Below, piece after piece: positions 25,136-33,855 of a stretch of DNA of 44,254 nt. The position numbers were made by a program, and so were the translations under genes. The first letter of the stretch is position 1. Every line of letters begins with the position of its first letter. Origin of the DNA: Candidatus Gastranaerophilales bacterium. GTDB lineage: Bacteria; Cyanobacteriota; Vampirovibrionia; Gastranaerophilales; Gastranaerophilaceae. Below the pieces are notes generated by a model. That model was not told the origin of the DNA and ran no database searches. It saw only the letters and a list, made by a program, of their open reading frames with translations. The stretch lies in assembly GCA_947589705.1 (NCBI GenBank), contig CANQCO010000004.1, forward strand, positions 1-44,254, written 5' to 3'.

Positions 25136-26103
25136 TTGCTTGCTCCTGTTCTGTTATTCTCTGATAATATATATAAAGGCTGATTATTTGTTATTGATAA
25201 ATTCTTTGACAAGTTATATTCACCTTTATACTGCAATGTATATTGGGCTCTTGCTTTATTATCATAATTTATTTTGAATCTTTGCGTTGCTATAAATTGG
25301 TTAATAAAATTAAGGGATAAAATTGTATCCATACAATCAAGTTCTTTTTCTAAATTTTCAATTAAAGATAAAGCGCTTAATACATAGCAGAAGGAAACAA
25401 AAATACCGTATTTTTTAAATTCCATTATAATTGAATCTAAAGTCGGTTTTGCATAATATATAAATTCATCAACATAGTTAAAATCTTTATAAACGAGAAA
25501 TAAATTCTTTCTGTAATAACCTTTTTGCATTGGTTTAGAATAAATAATATTATCAATAAATTTCTTATTAACCCGTTGTTTCCATAAATCAACTTCCTGG
25601 AAAGTTAATTCTAAATCTGTCTCTTTTCTTTTAATTTTGTTAACATGAGGCATAATAATAAAAAGGAGCATAGAATTTTCCATTCGGACATTATTATTTA
25701 CTTCCGAAACTGCAGCTCTTGCCTCCTGACGTTTCATTCTGTCTTTTTTCCTTTTTAGTTGAATCTGTTTATCTCTTTCATCTTCTAAATTATCAATAAT
25801 TCTTATTAAAATATTAGACCAGAAATCACAGAAAAATCCCAGCAGTAAAGAAGCACCTCCTATTATTGCAAGTGAAAAATCAGCACTCACACCTTGTGGC
25901 TGATAAAAACTTCTGACTATTTTATATGGGACTATAAACAGTTTTTCAAATTGATATATCCAGTCAACTTCAAAACAATTTAAGAACCAAAATACAAAAG
26001 ATATAAAAGCATAAAAAAAGAATAATATACGCATAAAACGGACACAAAGCATAAACCTTGTATTAGATTTTATTTTATTCGTAATAGTATCAATTCTTGC
26101 CAT
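25132..26103 (-). CDS. Membrane protein of unknown function
   Basis: This 323-residue protein has an N-terminal hydrophobic helix (about 20-42), a second near 75-95, and a charged coiled-coil-like stretch (DNLEDERDKQIQLKRKKDRM) at about 105-130, followed by a largely cytosolic helical domain. I recognise no family. It lies seven bases after panC and is coupled to dut by ATGA, so it is part of the minus-strand run from pxpA to dut. The neighbours are metabolic and give no clue to its job. Confidence 0.6.
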   Translation of the reverse strand: MARIDTITNKIKSNTRFMLCVRFMRILFFFYAFISFVFWFLNCFEVDWIYQFEKLFIVPYKIVRSFYQPQGVSADFSLAIIGGASLLLGFFCDFWSNILIRIIDNLEDERDKQIQLKRKKDRMKRQEARAAVSEVNNNVRMENSMLLFIIMPHVNKIKRKETDLELTFQEVDLWKQRVNKKFIDNIIYSKPMQKGYYRKNLFLVYKDFNYVDEFIYYAKPTLDSIIMEFKKYGIFVSFCYVLSALSLIENLEKELDCMDTILSLNFINQFIATQRFKINYDNKARAQYTLQYKGEYNLSKNLSITNNQPLYILSENNRTGASK

Positions 26104-26110
26104 TTATTAT

Positions 26111-26968
26111 TTACAATATTTCATTATCAATTAATCTGGTATTTCCCGATTTTGCGGCTATAGCCACAAGTGTATTTTTTTCTGCTTTCTCTGCTTTTTT
26201 AAAAGTAGAAAAGTCTCTAAATTCAATATAATCAATTTCAAGATTTTTATCTAAAACTGAAACTGCCGTATCAAAAAGTATTTTTGTGTCATTAATACCG
26301 TTTGAATAAAGTTTTTTAATTTCTTTAAGTGCCATAGATATTGTGAGAGCATTTTTTCTTTCTTCAGAAGATAAATATGTATTTCTGGAACTTAGTGCAA
26401 GACCGTCTTGCTCTCTTACAATAGGGCACGGGATAATTTGAATATTCAGGTTTAAATCTTTAACCATTTTTTTTATAACAAATAATTGCTGAGCGTCTTT
26501 TTGCCCAAAACAAGCGTAATCCGGTTGAATAATATTAAAAAGTTTAAGAACGACAGTAGCAACTCCGTCAAAATGCGAGGGTCTTGTTTTACCGCAAAGA
26601 CAGTCTACTATGTTATAAGGCGGACATACAAATGTTAAATCCGTATTAGATAATACGGTATTTTCGCCGTACATTTCTTTAGGTGCAGGAGCAAAAACTA
26701 TGTCAACTCCGTTTTCTTCGCATACTGATTTATCGTGTTCTATGGTTCTTGGATATTTATCATAGTCTTCATTTGGTCCGAATTGAATAGGATTAACAAA
26801 TACGCTTACTACAACTTTATCTGCAATTTCTTTTGCTTTTTTTATTAAAGAAATATGTCCTAAATGTAATGCTCCCATTGTTGGGACTATGGCTATTGTC
26901 TTTTTATCCGATTTCCATTTTTGTATGTTTTCTCTAACTTCAACTATATTATTTAACAATGCAGTCAT
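26111..26968 (-). CDS. panC: Pantothenate synthetase
   Basis: PanC joins pantoate and beta-alanine using ATP to make pantothenate. The 285-residue protein has PTMGALHLGHISLI (residues 29-42, with the HLGH nucleotide motif at 35-38), VVVSVFVNPIQFGPNEDYDKYPR, GQKDAQQL and the second ATP motif ALSSRNTYLS. It overlaps the end of panB by 20 bases, so the two are coupled. panD, which makes beta-alanine, is not in the window. Confidence 0.97.
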   Translation of the reverse strand: MTALLNNIVEVRENIQKWKSDKKTIAIVPTMGALHLGHISLIKKAKEIADKVVVSVFVNPIQFGPNEDYDKYPRTIEHDKSVCEENGVDIVFAPAPKEMYGENTVLSNTDLTFVCPPYNIVDCLCGKTRPSHFDGVATVVLKLFNIIQPDYACFGQKDAQQLFVIKKMVKDLNLNIQIIPCPIVREQDGLALSSRNTYLSSEERKNALTISMALKEIKKLYSNGINDTKILFDTAVSVLDKNLEIDYIEFRDFSTFKKAEKAEKNTLVAIAAKSGNTRLIDNEIL

Positions 26969-27815
26969 TAAGTTTATCTCTCTCCTCTTTTGTTAAATTA
27001 AAAGTATATTCTAAAGAAGGAAAACTGCCTTCTTTTACTTCTTTAGAATATTGTTCAATTGCATTTTTCATAACTTCTTTTATATTAGCATATTGTTTAA
27101 CAAATTTCGGCAAATGAAAATTATCTGTTTTTTTGCCTAAAATATCGTCAATAACCAAAACCTGTCCGTCGCAGTATTTTCCTGCACCGATACCTATTGT
27201 CGGAACGGATAAGTTTTCACTTATATATTTTGCAGATTCTTCGGGTACCATTTCTAAAACGATAGCAAAGACACCACTTTCTTGGAGTTTTTTTGCTGAT
27301 TCAAAAAGTTTAATTGTATTTTCATAGGATTTTCCCTGAATAAAGTATCCGCCGATTGTATTAATATATTGAGGAGTAAAACCTAAATGACCGACAACAT
27401 TTATTCCGGAATTAACAAGATGATTGACTTCATCTAAAATAAAATCGGAAGCTCCTTCGAGTTTAACGGCTTTGGCTCCTGCCTGAATTAATTTTCCCGC
27501 ATTTATTATTGTTCGTTCTTTAGAAACATGATAAGTCATAAACGGCATATCTGCAATGACAAGGGCTCTTTTTACAGCTCTTGTAACGGCCTTTGTAAAA
27601 GTCAGCATATCATCTAAAGTGACATTTATAGTGCTATCGTATCCGAGAACAGTCATTCCAACAGAATCACCTACTAAAATTGAATCAATTCCTGCTTCAT
27701 CAATATATTTTGCCGTAGGAAAATCATAGGCTGTCAGCATTGATATTTTTTCATTATTTTCTTTCATCTTTTGAAAAGTTTTTACGGTGACAGGTTTTAT
27801 ATTCGTATTAGACAT
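26949..27815 (-). CDS. panB: 3-methyl-2-oxobutanoate hydroxymethyltransferase
   Basis: PanB adds a hydroxymethyl group to alpha-ketoisovalerate, giving ketopantoate. The 288-residue protein shows KISMLTAYDFPTAKYIDEAG, ILVGDSVGMTVLGY (metal and substrate aspartate), AVKLEGA, GHLGFTPQ and PTIGIGAGKYCDGQVLVIDD, matching the family throughout. It starts one base inside the yvcK stop and overlaps panC, so yvcK-panB-panC is very likely one transcript. No panE is seen for the next reduction. Confidence 0.97.
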   Translation of the reverse strand: MSNTNIKPVTVKTFQKMKENNEKISMLTAYDFPTAKYIDEAGIDSILVGDSVGMTVLGYDSTINVTLDDMLTFTKAVTRAVKRALVIADMPFMTYHVSKERTIINAGKLIQAGAKAVKLEGASDFILDEVNHLVNSGINVVGHLGFTPQYINTIGGYFIQGKSYENTIKLFESAKKLQESGVFAIVLEMVPEESAKYISENLSVPTIGIGAGKYCDGQVLVIDDILGKKTDNFHLPKFVKQYANIKEVMKNAIEQYSKEVKEGSFPSLEYTFNLTKEERDKLNDCIVK

Positions 27816-29143
27816 TATATTGTATCCTTTTCATGTTTTCGAAACCAATAATAAATAATTCTTGCCAGTCTTTGAGGTGAGTGTCTTATAAAAGAAGAAT
27901 GTCCGTCTTCATACCTTTTATCTTCTATCAGGTTTTTTTGAACAATTTGAATTCCTAATTTATTTATTTCTTTAGTATCGACAACAACCGGAACGGAACC
28001 TGCATCTTTATAAGGCGCAGTTAAATTCTCAGGTAAATCAGTATTAACAAGCACTGCATCAATAATTTTATCGTATTGTGCATGACTGATAAGAGTTTTT
28101 ATATGGTCAGATACCGTGAAACCGTCAGTTTCTCCGGGCTGAGTCATTATATTGCATACATATATCTTTTTAGCCTTTGATTCATGAACAGCTTTAGCGA
28201 TATCTTTTATTAATAAATTAGGGATAACGCTTGTATATAAGCTTCCCGGACCTAAAATAATTAAATCGGCATCATGTATAGCCCAAATGGCATCTTCTAA
28301 AGGTTTACAGTTAGCTGGCTCTGTAAATAAGCGTTTAATTTTTTTTCCTGATTCGGGTATATTGGATTCACCTTTAATAATGGAGCCGTCTTCCATTTCT
28401 GCTGCTAATCTCATATCATCGAGAGTAGAGGGCAGAACTCTTCCCCTTATTGATAATACTTTAGATGATTCTTTAACCGCTCTAACCATATCTCCCGTAA
28501 TAGCGCACATAGCAGTTAAGAACAGGTTGCCGAAGCTGTGTCCGGATAACCCTGCACAGTCTTTAAATCTGAATTGAAATAATTTAGCAACTAAATCTTC
28601 ATCATCTGCCAGAGCTGCTATACAGCTTCTTATATCACCGGGAGGCAGAACCCCAAGTTCTTCTCTTAACTTACCCGAGCTTCCCCCGTCATCTCCGACT
28701 GTTACAACGGCTGTTATGTTATTGGTTAATTTTTTTATACCTTTTAACATTGTAGAAAGCCCTGTTCCGCCTCCTATAGCAACAATCTTAGGACCTCTAT
28801 TAAGTCTTCTTCTTCGATATAAGTCTTCAAGCAAAGCATGTCTTGTTCTGTCGTTATTTGCATCCAAAATTGAATAATTAGTTTTCAGCCAGCCTATACA
28901 AAAACAAGCTGCACCTATGATTATTAACAGCCAGCCTGTTAATCCCGGAGGCATCATTTGAGTTATATTCATTATAATATCAATCAGTCTGTATACGGGT
29001 CTGAGTCCTGATATTATACATAAACCTATAGCGGCAAGAATTGCACCTGTTATAATAAGTATAAACCAGCGTTTTACTTCCAGCCCCGGAAGCAGCCATC
29101 CTGCATCTTTCGGTATTTTTAAAGAAAATTTATTTATTTTCAA
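27815..29143 (-). CDS. yvcK: YvcK/GlmR-type gluconeogenesis factor with membrane anchor
   Basis: This CofD-like protein is associated with carbon metabolism and cell-wall precursor control, and in Firmicutes binds UDP-GlcNAc. The 442-residue form has two N-terminal membrane helices (about 28-50 and 68-88), then the CofD-like domain from about residue 118: KIVAIGGGTGLSTMLKGIK, TVGDDGGSSGKLREELG, PPGDIRSCIAALA, GHSFGNLFLTAM, ILGPGSLYTSVIPNLL and NIMTQPGETDGF. The membrane-anchored form is longer than the roughly 320-residue Bacillus protein and is known in cyanobacteria and relatives. It shares one base with panB. Confidence 0.92.
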   Translation of the reverse strand: MKINKFSLKIPKDAGWLLPGLEVKRWFILIITGAILAAIGLCIISGLRPVYRLIDIIMNITQMMPPGLTGWLLIIIGAACFCIGWLKTNYSILDANNDRTRHALLEDLYRRRRLNRGPKIVAIGGGTGLSTMLKGIKKLTNNITAVVTVGDDGGSSGKLREELGVLPPGDIRSCIAALADDEDLVAKLFQFRFKDCAGLSGHSFGNLFLTAMCAITGDMVRAVKESSKVLSIRGRVLPSTLDDMRLAAEMEDGSIIKGESNIPESGKKIKRLFTEPANCKPLEDAIWAIHDADLIILGPGSLYTSVIPNLLIKDIAKAVHESKAKKIYVCNIMTQPGETDGFTVSDHIKTLISHAQYDKIIDAVLVNTDLPENLTAPYKDAGSVPVVVDTKEINKLGIQIVQKNLIEDKRYEDGHSSFIRHSPQRLARIIYYWFRKHEKDTI

Positions 29144-29152
29144 TTCTTCCTC

Positions 29153-29923
29153 CTATACCCAGCCTGATAATTCAGCTTTATTATAATTGTATGGCGTAGG
29201 AGTTATTATTTCATTTGCTTTTTTTAACAGTTCTAAGGCATTGGGATTTTTTGTATCAAAGTGTATTGTATCTGCTTTTAATGGCATAAATACACCATTA
29301 CCAAGCTTTATTTGTGATGAGAATAAAACAGTTCTTATTCTGTTTAAAGCATCATCATCACTGATATATTTTTTTGAATCCCAATCGGGTTTAAATTCTT
29401 GAGTATATATTTTATCTATGAATAATTCTTTATTAACTATAATACCTGTATCTGAGGCAACTCTATCAAGTGTTTCATTATCCAATCCCGTATAAACAAG
29501 CCATTTATCAAATTTTTGTATAGCTTTTGCTATTGCTAAAGAGAATTCATAATTTTCTGAAGCCTGCTTATACATAGCCCCATGCGGTCTTACGTGGTCT
29601 ATTGTAAGACTATATGCTTTTGCAAAAGAAGCTAAAGCACCTATTTGATATATAACCATTGCTTCAATTTCATCTTCAGACAATTCCATAGGGCGATAAC
29701 CAAGTCCTGCTATATCATTAAATCCTATATGTGCTCCGATTGTTATGTTTTTTTCTTTACATTTTAACAAAAAATCCCTAATTAAAACCGGATCTCCGGC
29801 ATGAAATCCGCAAGAAATGTTTACAGAACTTACATAATCCAGAAGTTCATATTCTTTTTCATTTTTATAAATACCGTATCCCTGTGCTGTATCTATATTA
29901 AAATCTATATGTTTTAACGGCAT
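29153..29923 (-). CDS. pxpA: 5-oxoprolinase subunit A (LamB/YcsF family)
   Basis: PxpA is one part of the bacterial PxpABC enzyme that opens 5-oxoproline with ATP. The protein of about 256 residues matches YcsF-type blocks: HIDFNIDTAQGYG, SVNISCGFHAGDP, GAHIGFNDIAGLGYRPM, DHVRPHGAMYKQA. I start at the ATG at 29923 because GAAGGGGAG lies directly before it and inside the codons that would follow the earlier in-frame ATG (29944). No pxpB or pxpC is in the window, so the complete enzyme depends on genes elsewhere or this copy has another role. Confidence 0.85.
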   Translation of the reverse strand: MPLKHIDFNIDTAQGYGIYKNEKEYELLDYVSSVNISCGFHAGDPVLIRDFLLKCKEKNITIGAHIGFNDIAGLGYRPMELSEDEIEAMVIYQIGALASFAKAYSLTIDHVRPHGAMYKQASENYEFSLAIAKAIQKFDKWLVYTGLDNETLDRVASDTGIIVNKELFIDKIYTQEFKPDWDSKKYISDDDALNRIRTVLFSSQIKLGNGVFMPLKADTIHFDTKNPNALELLKKANEIITPTPYNYNKAELSGWV

Positions 29924-30130
29924 ATACTCCCCTTCGATAAACATTTAAAATTTGTTATATTATCATTCCTTTATTATATATCAATATTGAATTTAGTCCA
30001 GTTCGTAACGTAATTTTGACTTTTTAAAAATAATAATTAAATAGGTATTAAATTCATACAAATAGAGGTACTTAATAACTCAAAAAAATAACATAATTAA
30101 TCTGTATAAGTATAAATAATCGGTAAATGT

Positions 30131-30592
30131 ATGCCATTCAGATACAGACTCCAAAAAGTTTTGGATTTTAGAATAAAAAAGAAAGAAGAACAACTCCAAG
30201 AAGTATTAAAAGCTAAACAAGAGGTAGACAGGATTCAACTTTTAATTGACAAAAATAATGAGGAAATATCAGGTGTAATTCATATTATGCATACAACAAC
30301 AGATTTTAGTCAAATTGACTCTTATGATAAGTATTTAAAACACCTGTATGAAAAAGGAGATGAACTCGAAAAACAGTTACAAGAAGCTATAAGAGTTTTA
30401 AGAATTGAAGAGGATAAACTTATTGAAAAAGAAAAAGAAGTAAAAGTTCTCGAAAAACATAAAGAAAAGGCTCTTGAGACATATAAAGAAGAGGAAAAAG
30501 CTCTTGAAAATAAACAGTTATCGGAAGTAGCAGTACAAAAATATTTTCAAAAAACAAAAGAAAAAAAAGAAGAAGAAAACGAAGATTTATAA
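30131..30592 (+). CDS. fliJ: Flagellar export chaperone/stalk protein FliJ
   Basis: FliJ is the central stalk of the flagellar export ATPase and escorts export chaperones. The 153-residue protein is nearly all coiled coil and begins with the typical FRYRLQKVLDFRIKKKEEQL. Length and charge pattern fit the family. Its partner FliI is at the left end of the window, about 30 kb away, instead of adjacent. The next gene begins 11 bases on. The Shine-Dalgarno site is weak. Confidence 0.85.
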   Translation: MPFRYRLQKVLDFRIKKKEEQLQEVLKAKQEVDRIQLLIDKNNEEISGVIHIMHTTTDFSQIDSYDKYLKHLYEKGDELEKQLQEAIRVLRIEEDKLIEKEKEVKVLEKHKEKALETYKEEEKALENKQLSEVAVQKYFQKTKEKKEEENEDL

Positions 30593-30603
30593 AAAGGGTA
30601 ATT

Positions 30604-31218
30604 ATGAATATTAAAACAGAATCAAAACAAAATATTGAAAATACAAAAGAAATGCAAATTCCTGTTATGAGTAAGGAAGAAGAAAATATAATGTCAGAAG
30701 TTAATATGCCTTTTTCTGAAATTCTATCGGGTGCAATAAATAATTTTGATACGAATGGTTTACCGGATATTGATTTTGATTACGATTCATTGTCAATGAA
30801 TATAGAAGATGCAATGTTTTTTATAAATTTAACGCATGAAGGGCAATTTACGGTTGAAGTTAATAATGAAGGAAATTTTCAATCAATTTCTCAAATTGAC
30901 ACTGCTCAAAATGTTGTATCAAAAAGAACTGTTGAAGTTACAAATCAACTGACCAATTTAATAGAAAAAGCTCAAAATACGCAAAAACCTGTAAGAATCT
31001 CATTTGATAATGATGTTTCGGTTATTTTAAAAATAGATAAACACGGGAAAGTAACAGCAGAATTTATTCCCGGAAATATAGAAGTTGAAAATTATTTAAG
31101 AAATAATATTTCTTCTTTAAAACAAAGATTTGATGAACAAAATCTGCCGTACAACGATTTATTATACAGACAAAATAACAGACAAAACAGAAATAAAAAA
31201 GAAAGAGGGGAAAAATAA
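30604..31218 (+). CDS. FliK-like flagellar hook-length control domain protein
   Basis: This 204-residue acidic protein lies between fliJ and a hook/rod gene, where fliK is often found. Its C-terminal half (about 120-185) fits the FliK C-terminal pattern: a strand IDKHGKVTAEFIPG followed by VENYLRNNISSLKQRFDEQNLP, resembling the usual substrate-specificity switch domain. The N-terminal part is short and low-complexity compared with the long ruler of typical FliK proteins (often above 350 residues). AAGGG precedes the ATG. The identification rests on position and this weak match. Confidence 0.5.
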   Translation: MNIKTESKQNIENTKEMQIPVMSKEEENIMSEVNMPFSEILSGAINNFDTNGLPDIDFDYDSLSMNIEDAMFFINLTHEGQFTVEVNNEGNFQSISQIDTAQNVVSKRTVEVTNQLTNLIEKAQNTQKPVRISFDNDVSVILKIDKHGKVTAEFIPGNIEVENYLRNNISSLKQRFDEQNLPYNDLLYRQNNRQNRNKKERGEK

Positions 31219-32054
31219 TGCGTGATGCATTTATTAATGCTTTAAATACCCAAAGAATTACAAATGAATGGGTAAATGATATAGCACAAAACCTTGTAAA
31301 TGCGTATACACCGGGGTATAGAGAGAAAAAGTTTACATTTAAAACATTCTTAGACGGGTCTATAGCGGATACATCATTAAGGAATCTCGGACAGGGAAAA
31401 TCTTCTCCGGGTACTTCCGATGAAAATATTTTTTTAGAAGGTTCAGGTTATTTTGTTTTAAGAAATGACAAGGGAAGATTAGTTTATACAAGGCTCGGAG
31501 AATTTAAGTTTGATGGAGAAGGAGTATATAGAAGTAAAGACGGGCAAGCTGTTCAAGGATATATACTTAATGATAAAGGAGAAATAATGAACGGCGCAAA
31601 ACCTGTTGACGCAGATTCTTTTGTAGATACTGCATTTGACGGTGGTGCGGCTTCTGTTCCTACTACAAATATTAAATTATGGAGAGATCCTTCTAACGGT
31701 AAATATCTTGGTAAGTACGAAGAATTTGAATTTAAAGATGACGGAATCTTATATGGTAAAGCGGATGGCGGAAAAGTTACTACTCCTTTGTATAAAGTTG
31801 CTATTATTAATTTCCATAATCCGCAGGAGTTATTTGAAGTCACTGAAGGGCAATTTATAGAAACTGTTGAATCAGGAAAACCTGTTGTTGGTCGAGGTGA
31901 GGTAAGAAGCGGTTTAATTGAACTTTCTAATGTTGATTTTGATGCTAATACTTCATATTATCAACAGGCTCAAATGCAATTGGAGTTAGCTAATCAATTA
32001 ATTAAATCTCATAAGCAATTATTACAAAATGCAATAGAATTAATGAGTAATTAG
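31218..32054 (+). CDS. Flagellar hook/rod protein of the FlgE/FlgF/FlgG family
   Basis: This 278-residue protein has the family ends: an N-terminal helix IAQNLVNAYTPGYREKKFTF, close to the usual IANN-x(2)N-x-x-TPGY, and a C-terminal SGLIELSNVDFDANTSYYQQAQMQLELANQLIKSH, close to SNVDxxxE..QRxYQAN. The middle (GSGYFVLRNDKGRLVYTRLGEFKFD) is the hook/rod core. The length is nearer FlgF/FlgG than FlgE. It starts one base inside the end of the FliK-like gene (TAATG). A terminator follows, so this three-gene unit ends here. Confidence 0.83.
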   Translation: MRDAFINALNTQRITNEWVNDIAQNLVNAYTPGYREKKFTFKTFLDGSIADTSLRNLGQGKSSPGTSDENIFLEGSGYFVLRNDKGRLVYTRLGEFKFDGEGVYRSKDGQAVQGYILNDKGEIMNGAKPVDADSFVDTAFDGGAASVPTTNIKLWRDPSNGKYLGKYEEFEFKDDGILYGKADGGKVTTPLYKVAIINFHNPQELFEVTEGQFIETVESGKPVVGRGEVRSGLIELSNVDFDANTSYYQQAQMQLELANQLIKSHKQLLQNAIELMSN

Positions 32055-32085
32055 TTTTTTTATGTCTGAGAAAATTTTTTCAAGG

Positions 32086-32111
32086 CTTTACGTTTAGTAA
32101 AGTTTTTTTTT
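32086..32111 (+). terminator. Intrinsic terminator after the flagellar genes
   Basis: CTTTAC (32086-32091) and GTAAAG (32097-32102) form a six-base stem with a five-base loop, followed by nine T. It lies 32 bases after the stop of the flagellar hook/rod gene. Confidence 0.75.
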
Positions 32112-32366
32112 ATTTTGGCAAAATTTTTATTTTTCAATTTTTATTTAATCTAGTGTCGCAACATTACGCTTGCTGTCTTGAAATTACTTTACGCTTGGTT
32201 TTGTCGCTCCTTAGGCTATCGCCTTGACTCGCTTCCAACCTCGCTTACCGAACTCCGTTCGTACGTAATTTCGATCCTCGCAACCGTAAAGTTGCTCAAC
32301 TCCGCTTTGTAACACCTTCGGCTTATCGTAAAAATTTACTCGGACAATCTAAGTAAAGGGGAAATT
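32112..32366. other. Intergenic block with unusual composition and nested repeats
   Basis: After an AT-rich start, the stretch from about 32152 to 32345 is clearly richer in C and G than the rest of the window and has no convincing gene. TTACGCTTG occurs twice (32164-32172, 32189-32197), CTCGCTT twice, and ACTCCG twice. GAAATTAC (32180-32187) is complementary to GTAATTTC (32265-32272), while the overlapping ACTTTACG (32186-32193) is complementary to CGTAAAGT (32285-32292). A minus-strand frame of about 45 codons is open, rich in Arg and Lys, but has no start signal. Candidate structured RNA or dispersed repeat. Confidence 0.5.
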
Positions 32367-33110
32367 ATGAAAATTTCACAGATATTATACGTTGCGGATA
32401 ATAAAAATCATTATAAAAAATCAGAAGTTAAAAAAAGTCATGTTAAATCTTTAAATAATGATTTTGAGCAAAAAAAATATAATAGCGAACATGTTAGAGC
32501 AAATTTTATACCATCTTTTGACGGATATAAAAAAGTCGGAACTGTTCAATTAAAACAACGTTCAACTGATAATAATGTAGCAGCGATAGTAAAAAAAGAG
32601 AGAATCGGCGATTTTATATCATTAAAATTATATGTAAAAAATAAAGAAGCCGGTTTTTTGGATATGAAATGTGATAGTGTCCTTCCGAATAATGATTATA
32701 CATTGGATAAACCAAGTAATATAATCCCGCAAATTCTTCATTTAAGATCTATACAGGGAGATAAATATAAAGGAATCGGTACGGCTCTTATAAAAACCGC
32801 AATACAAGAAAGCTGGAATAATGGCGGTTTTGGAAATTTATGGCTTAGAACGGAAACAGGATATGCCTATAGCTATTCACCATATAGAAGTAATGAAAAT
32901 CCTATCCCTTTTTATTATAAAGTAGGATTTGAATCTCCGGATTATAGTACAAATAAACTAATAAAGGATTGTATTGAAAAAAAAGAACACTCAAAACTGC
33001 CTAATTCTGTCTTATTAATGCTTACTGATGAAGCAAAAAACAAATGGACAAAAGAATTAATTAGGCATCCTATAATAAAATCTCCGAATATGGTTGTTAT
33101 GAACAGTTAA
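32367..33110 (+). CDS. GNAT-family acetyltransferase-like protein
   Basis: This 247-residue protein has a GNAT core in its second half. LRSIQGDKYKGIGTALIKTA contains the acetyl-CoA loop (Y-K-G-I-G-T-A). A strand with NLWLRTE and PIPFYYKVGFES, the usual end of the fold, follow. The first 60 residues are polar and end in NFIPSFDGYKK, a short motif resembling the N-termini of two other proteins in this window. AAGGGGA precedes the ATG. The stop overlaps that of the LUD gene by 4 bases. Substrate unknown. Confidence 0.72.
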   Translation: MKISQILYVADNKNHYKKSEVKKSHVKSLNNDFEQKKYNSEHVRANFIPSFDGYKKVGTVQLKQRSTDNNVAAIVKKERIGDFISLKLYVKNKEAGFLDMKCDSVLPNNDYTLDKPSNIIPQILHLRSIQGDKYKGIGTALIKTAIQESWNNGGFGNLWLRTETGYAYSYSPYRSNENPIPFYYKVGFESPDYSTNKLIKDCIEKKEHSKLPNSVLLMLTDEAKNKWTKELIRHPIIKSPNMVVMNS

Positions 33111-33763
33111 AATCCTATATCTTCATTAGTTATAATAATTTTTATACGATTTTTCGGATTACATAACCTTGTAATTACTATGTGAGAACATATAGAATCA
33201 GGTGACAGACAATCATGACATTTTCCTGTTTCAAGGCAGGGTGTCTTTATTTCTCTTGAAGAAGCTATCCTTTGTATATTAATAGGTGCGGCAATGTTCC
33301 TTACTCTTTTTATAGCACTGTCTATATCTGGCATGATTTTTTTTACAGATGCAATAATAATAACTTTCTTTGGTCCGAACATTAAAGCAGCGGTTCGATT
33401 TCCTATAGAATCTACATTTACAAGTTGTCCGTCTGTTGTTATTGCATTTGTTCCCATTAAGTAAGTATCACACAAAAGAGATTGTCTTAATAAGTTCAAT
33501 TTTTCTTCCTGATTGGCGGCTTTATCTCTGTTAATAACTTTATAATTATTTTTCAGCAGGTAATCAATTAATCCAACCTGAACTAAAGACATTGAACCAC
33601 CCCAGGAGACTATATCCGATTTTTCAATCATTTCAATAGCTTTATCTCTTACTTCTTCTTTCGTTTCTGCATAATATGCTTCAAAATGTCTTTTATAAAG
33701 AGATTCTATTGTTTTTTGCGCAATTCTTTCATTTCTTATTCTTGTAAACTCACATTGATTCAT
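33107..33763 (-). CDS. LUD-domain protein (LutC/YkgG-like)
   Basis: This 218-residue protein belongs to the lactate utilisation (LUD/DUF162) superfamily: SDIVSWGGSMSLVQVGLIDYL, LCDTYLMGTNAITTDGQLVNVDSIGNRTAALMFGP and the C-terminal region around ETGKCHDCLSPDSICSHIVITR. The cysteines there may hold a metal. Stand-alone LUD proteins of this size are widespread, with unproven activity. No lutA or lutB is in the window. GAAGGGG precedes the ATG. The gene is convergent with the GNAT gene. Confidence 0.82.
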   Translation of the reverse strand: MNQCEFTRIRNERIAQKTIESLYKRHFEAYYAETKEEVRDKAIEMIEKSDIVSWGGSMSLVQVGLIDYLLKNNYKVINRDKAANQEEKLNLLRQSLLCDTYLMGTNAITTDGQLVNVDSIGNRTAALMFGPKKVIIIASVKKIMPDIDSAIKRVRNIAAPINIQRIASSREIKTPCLETGKCHDCLSPDSICSHIVITRLCNPKNRIKIIITNEDIGF

Positions 33764-33801
33764 TTAATATCCCCTTCAAAATTCATTTTATTATATAACT
33801 C

Positions 33802-33830
33802 TTGTTAAAATTAAAAAAATAATTTACAAT
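33802..33830 (+). promoter_or_regulatory. Promoter of the Cys-cluster protein and carbonic anhydrase genes
   Basis: TTGTTA (33802-33807, four of six) lies 17 bases before TACAAT (33825-33830, five of six). The start would be near 33837, just before the AAAGGA ribosome site of the gene at 33856. It lies in the short gap between divergent genes. Confidence 0.6.
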
Positions 33831-33855
33831 ACGTATAAAATTGAAAGGAAAAAAT

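Noticed and set aside
32152-32345. tRNA or short gene in the GC-richer block
   Set aside because: No cloverleaf with a T-loop GTTC-type element could be made, and the only open frame has no start or ribosome site.
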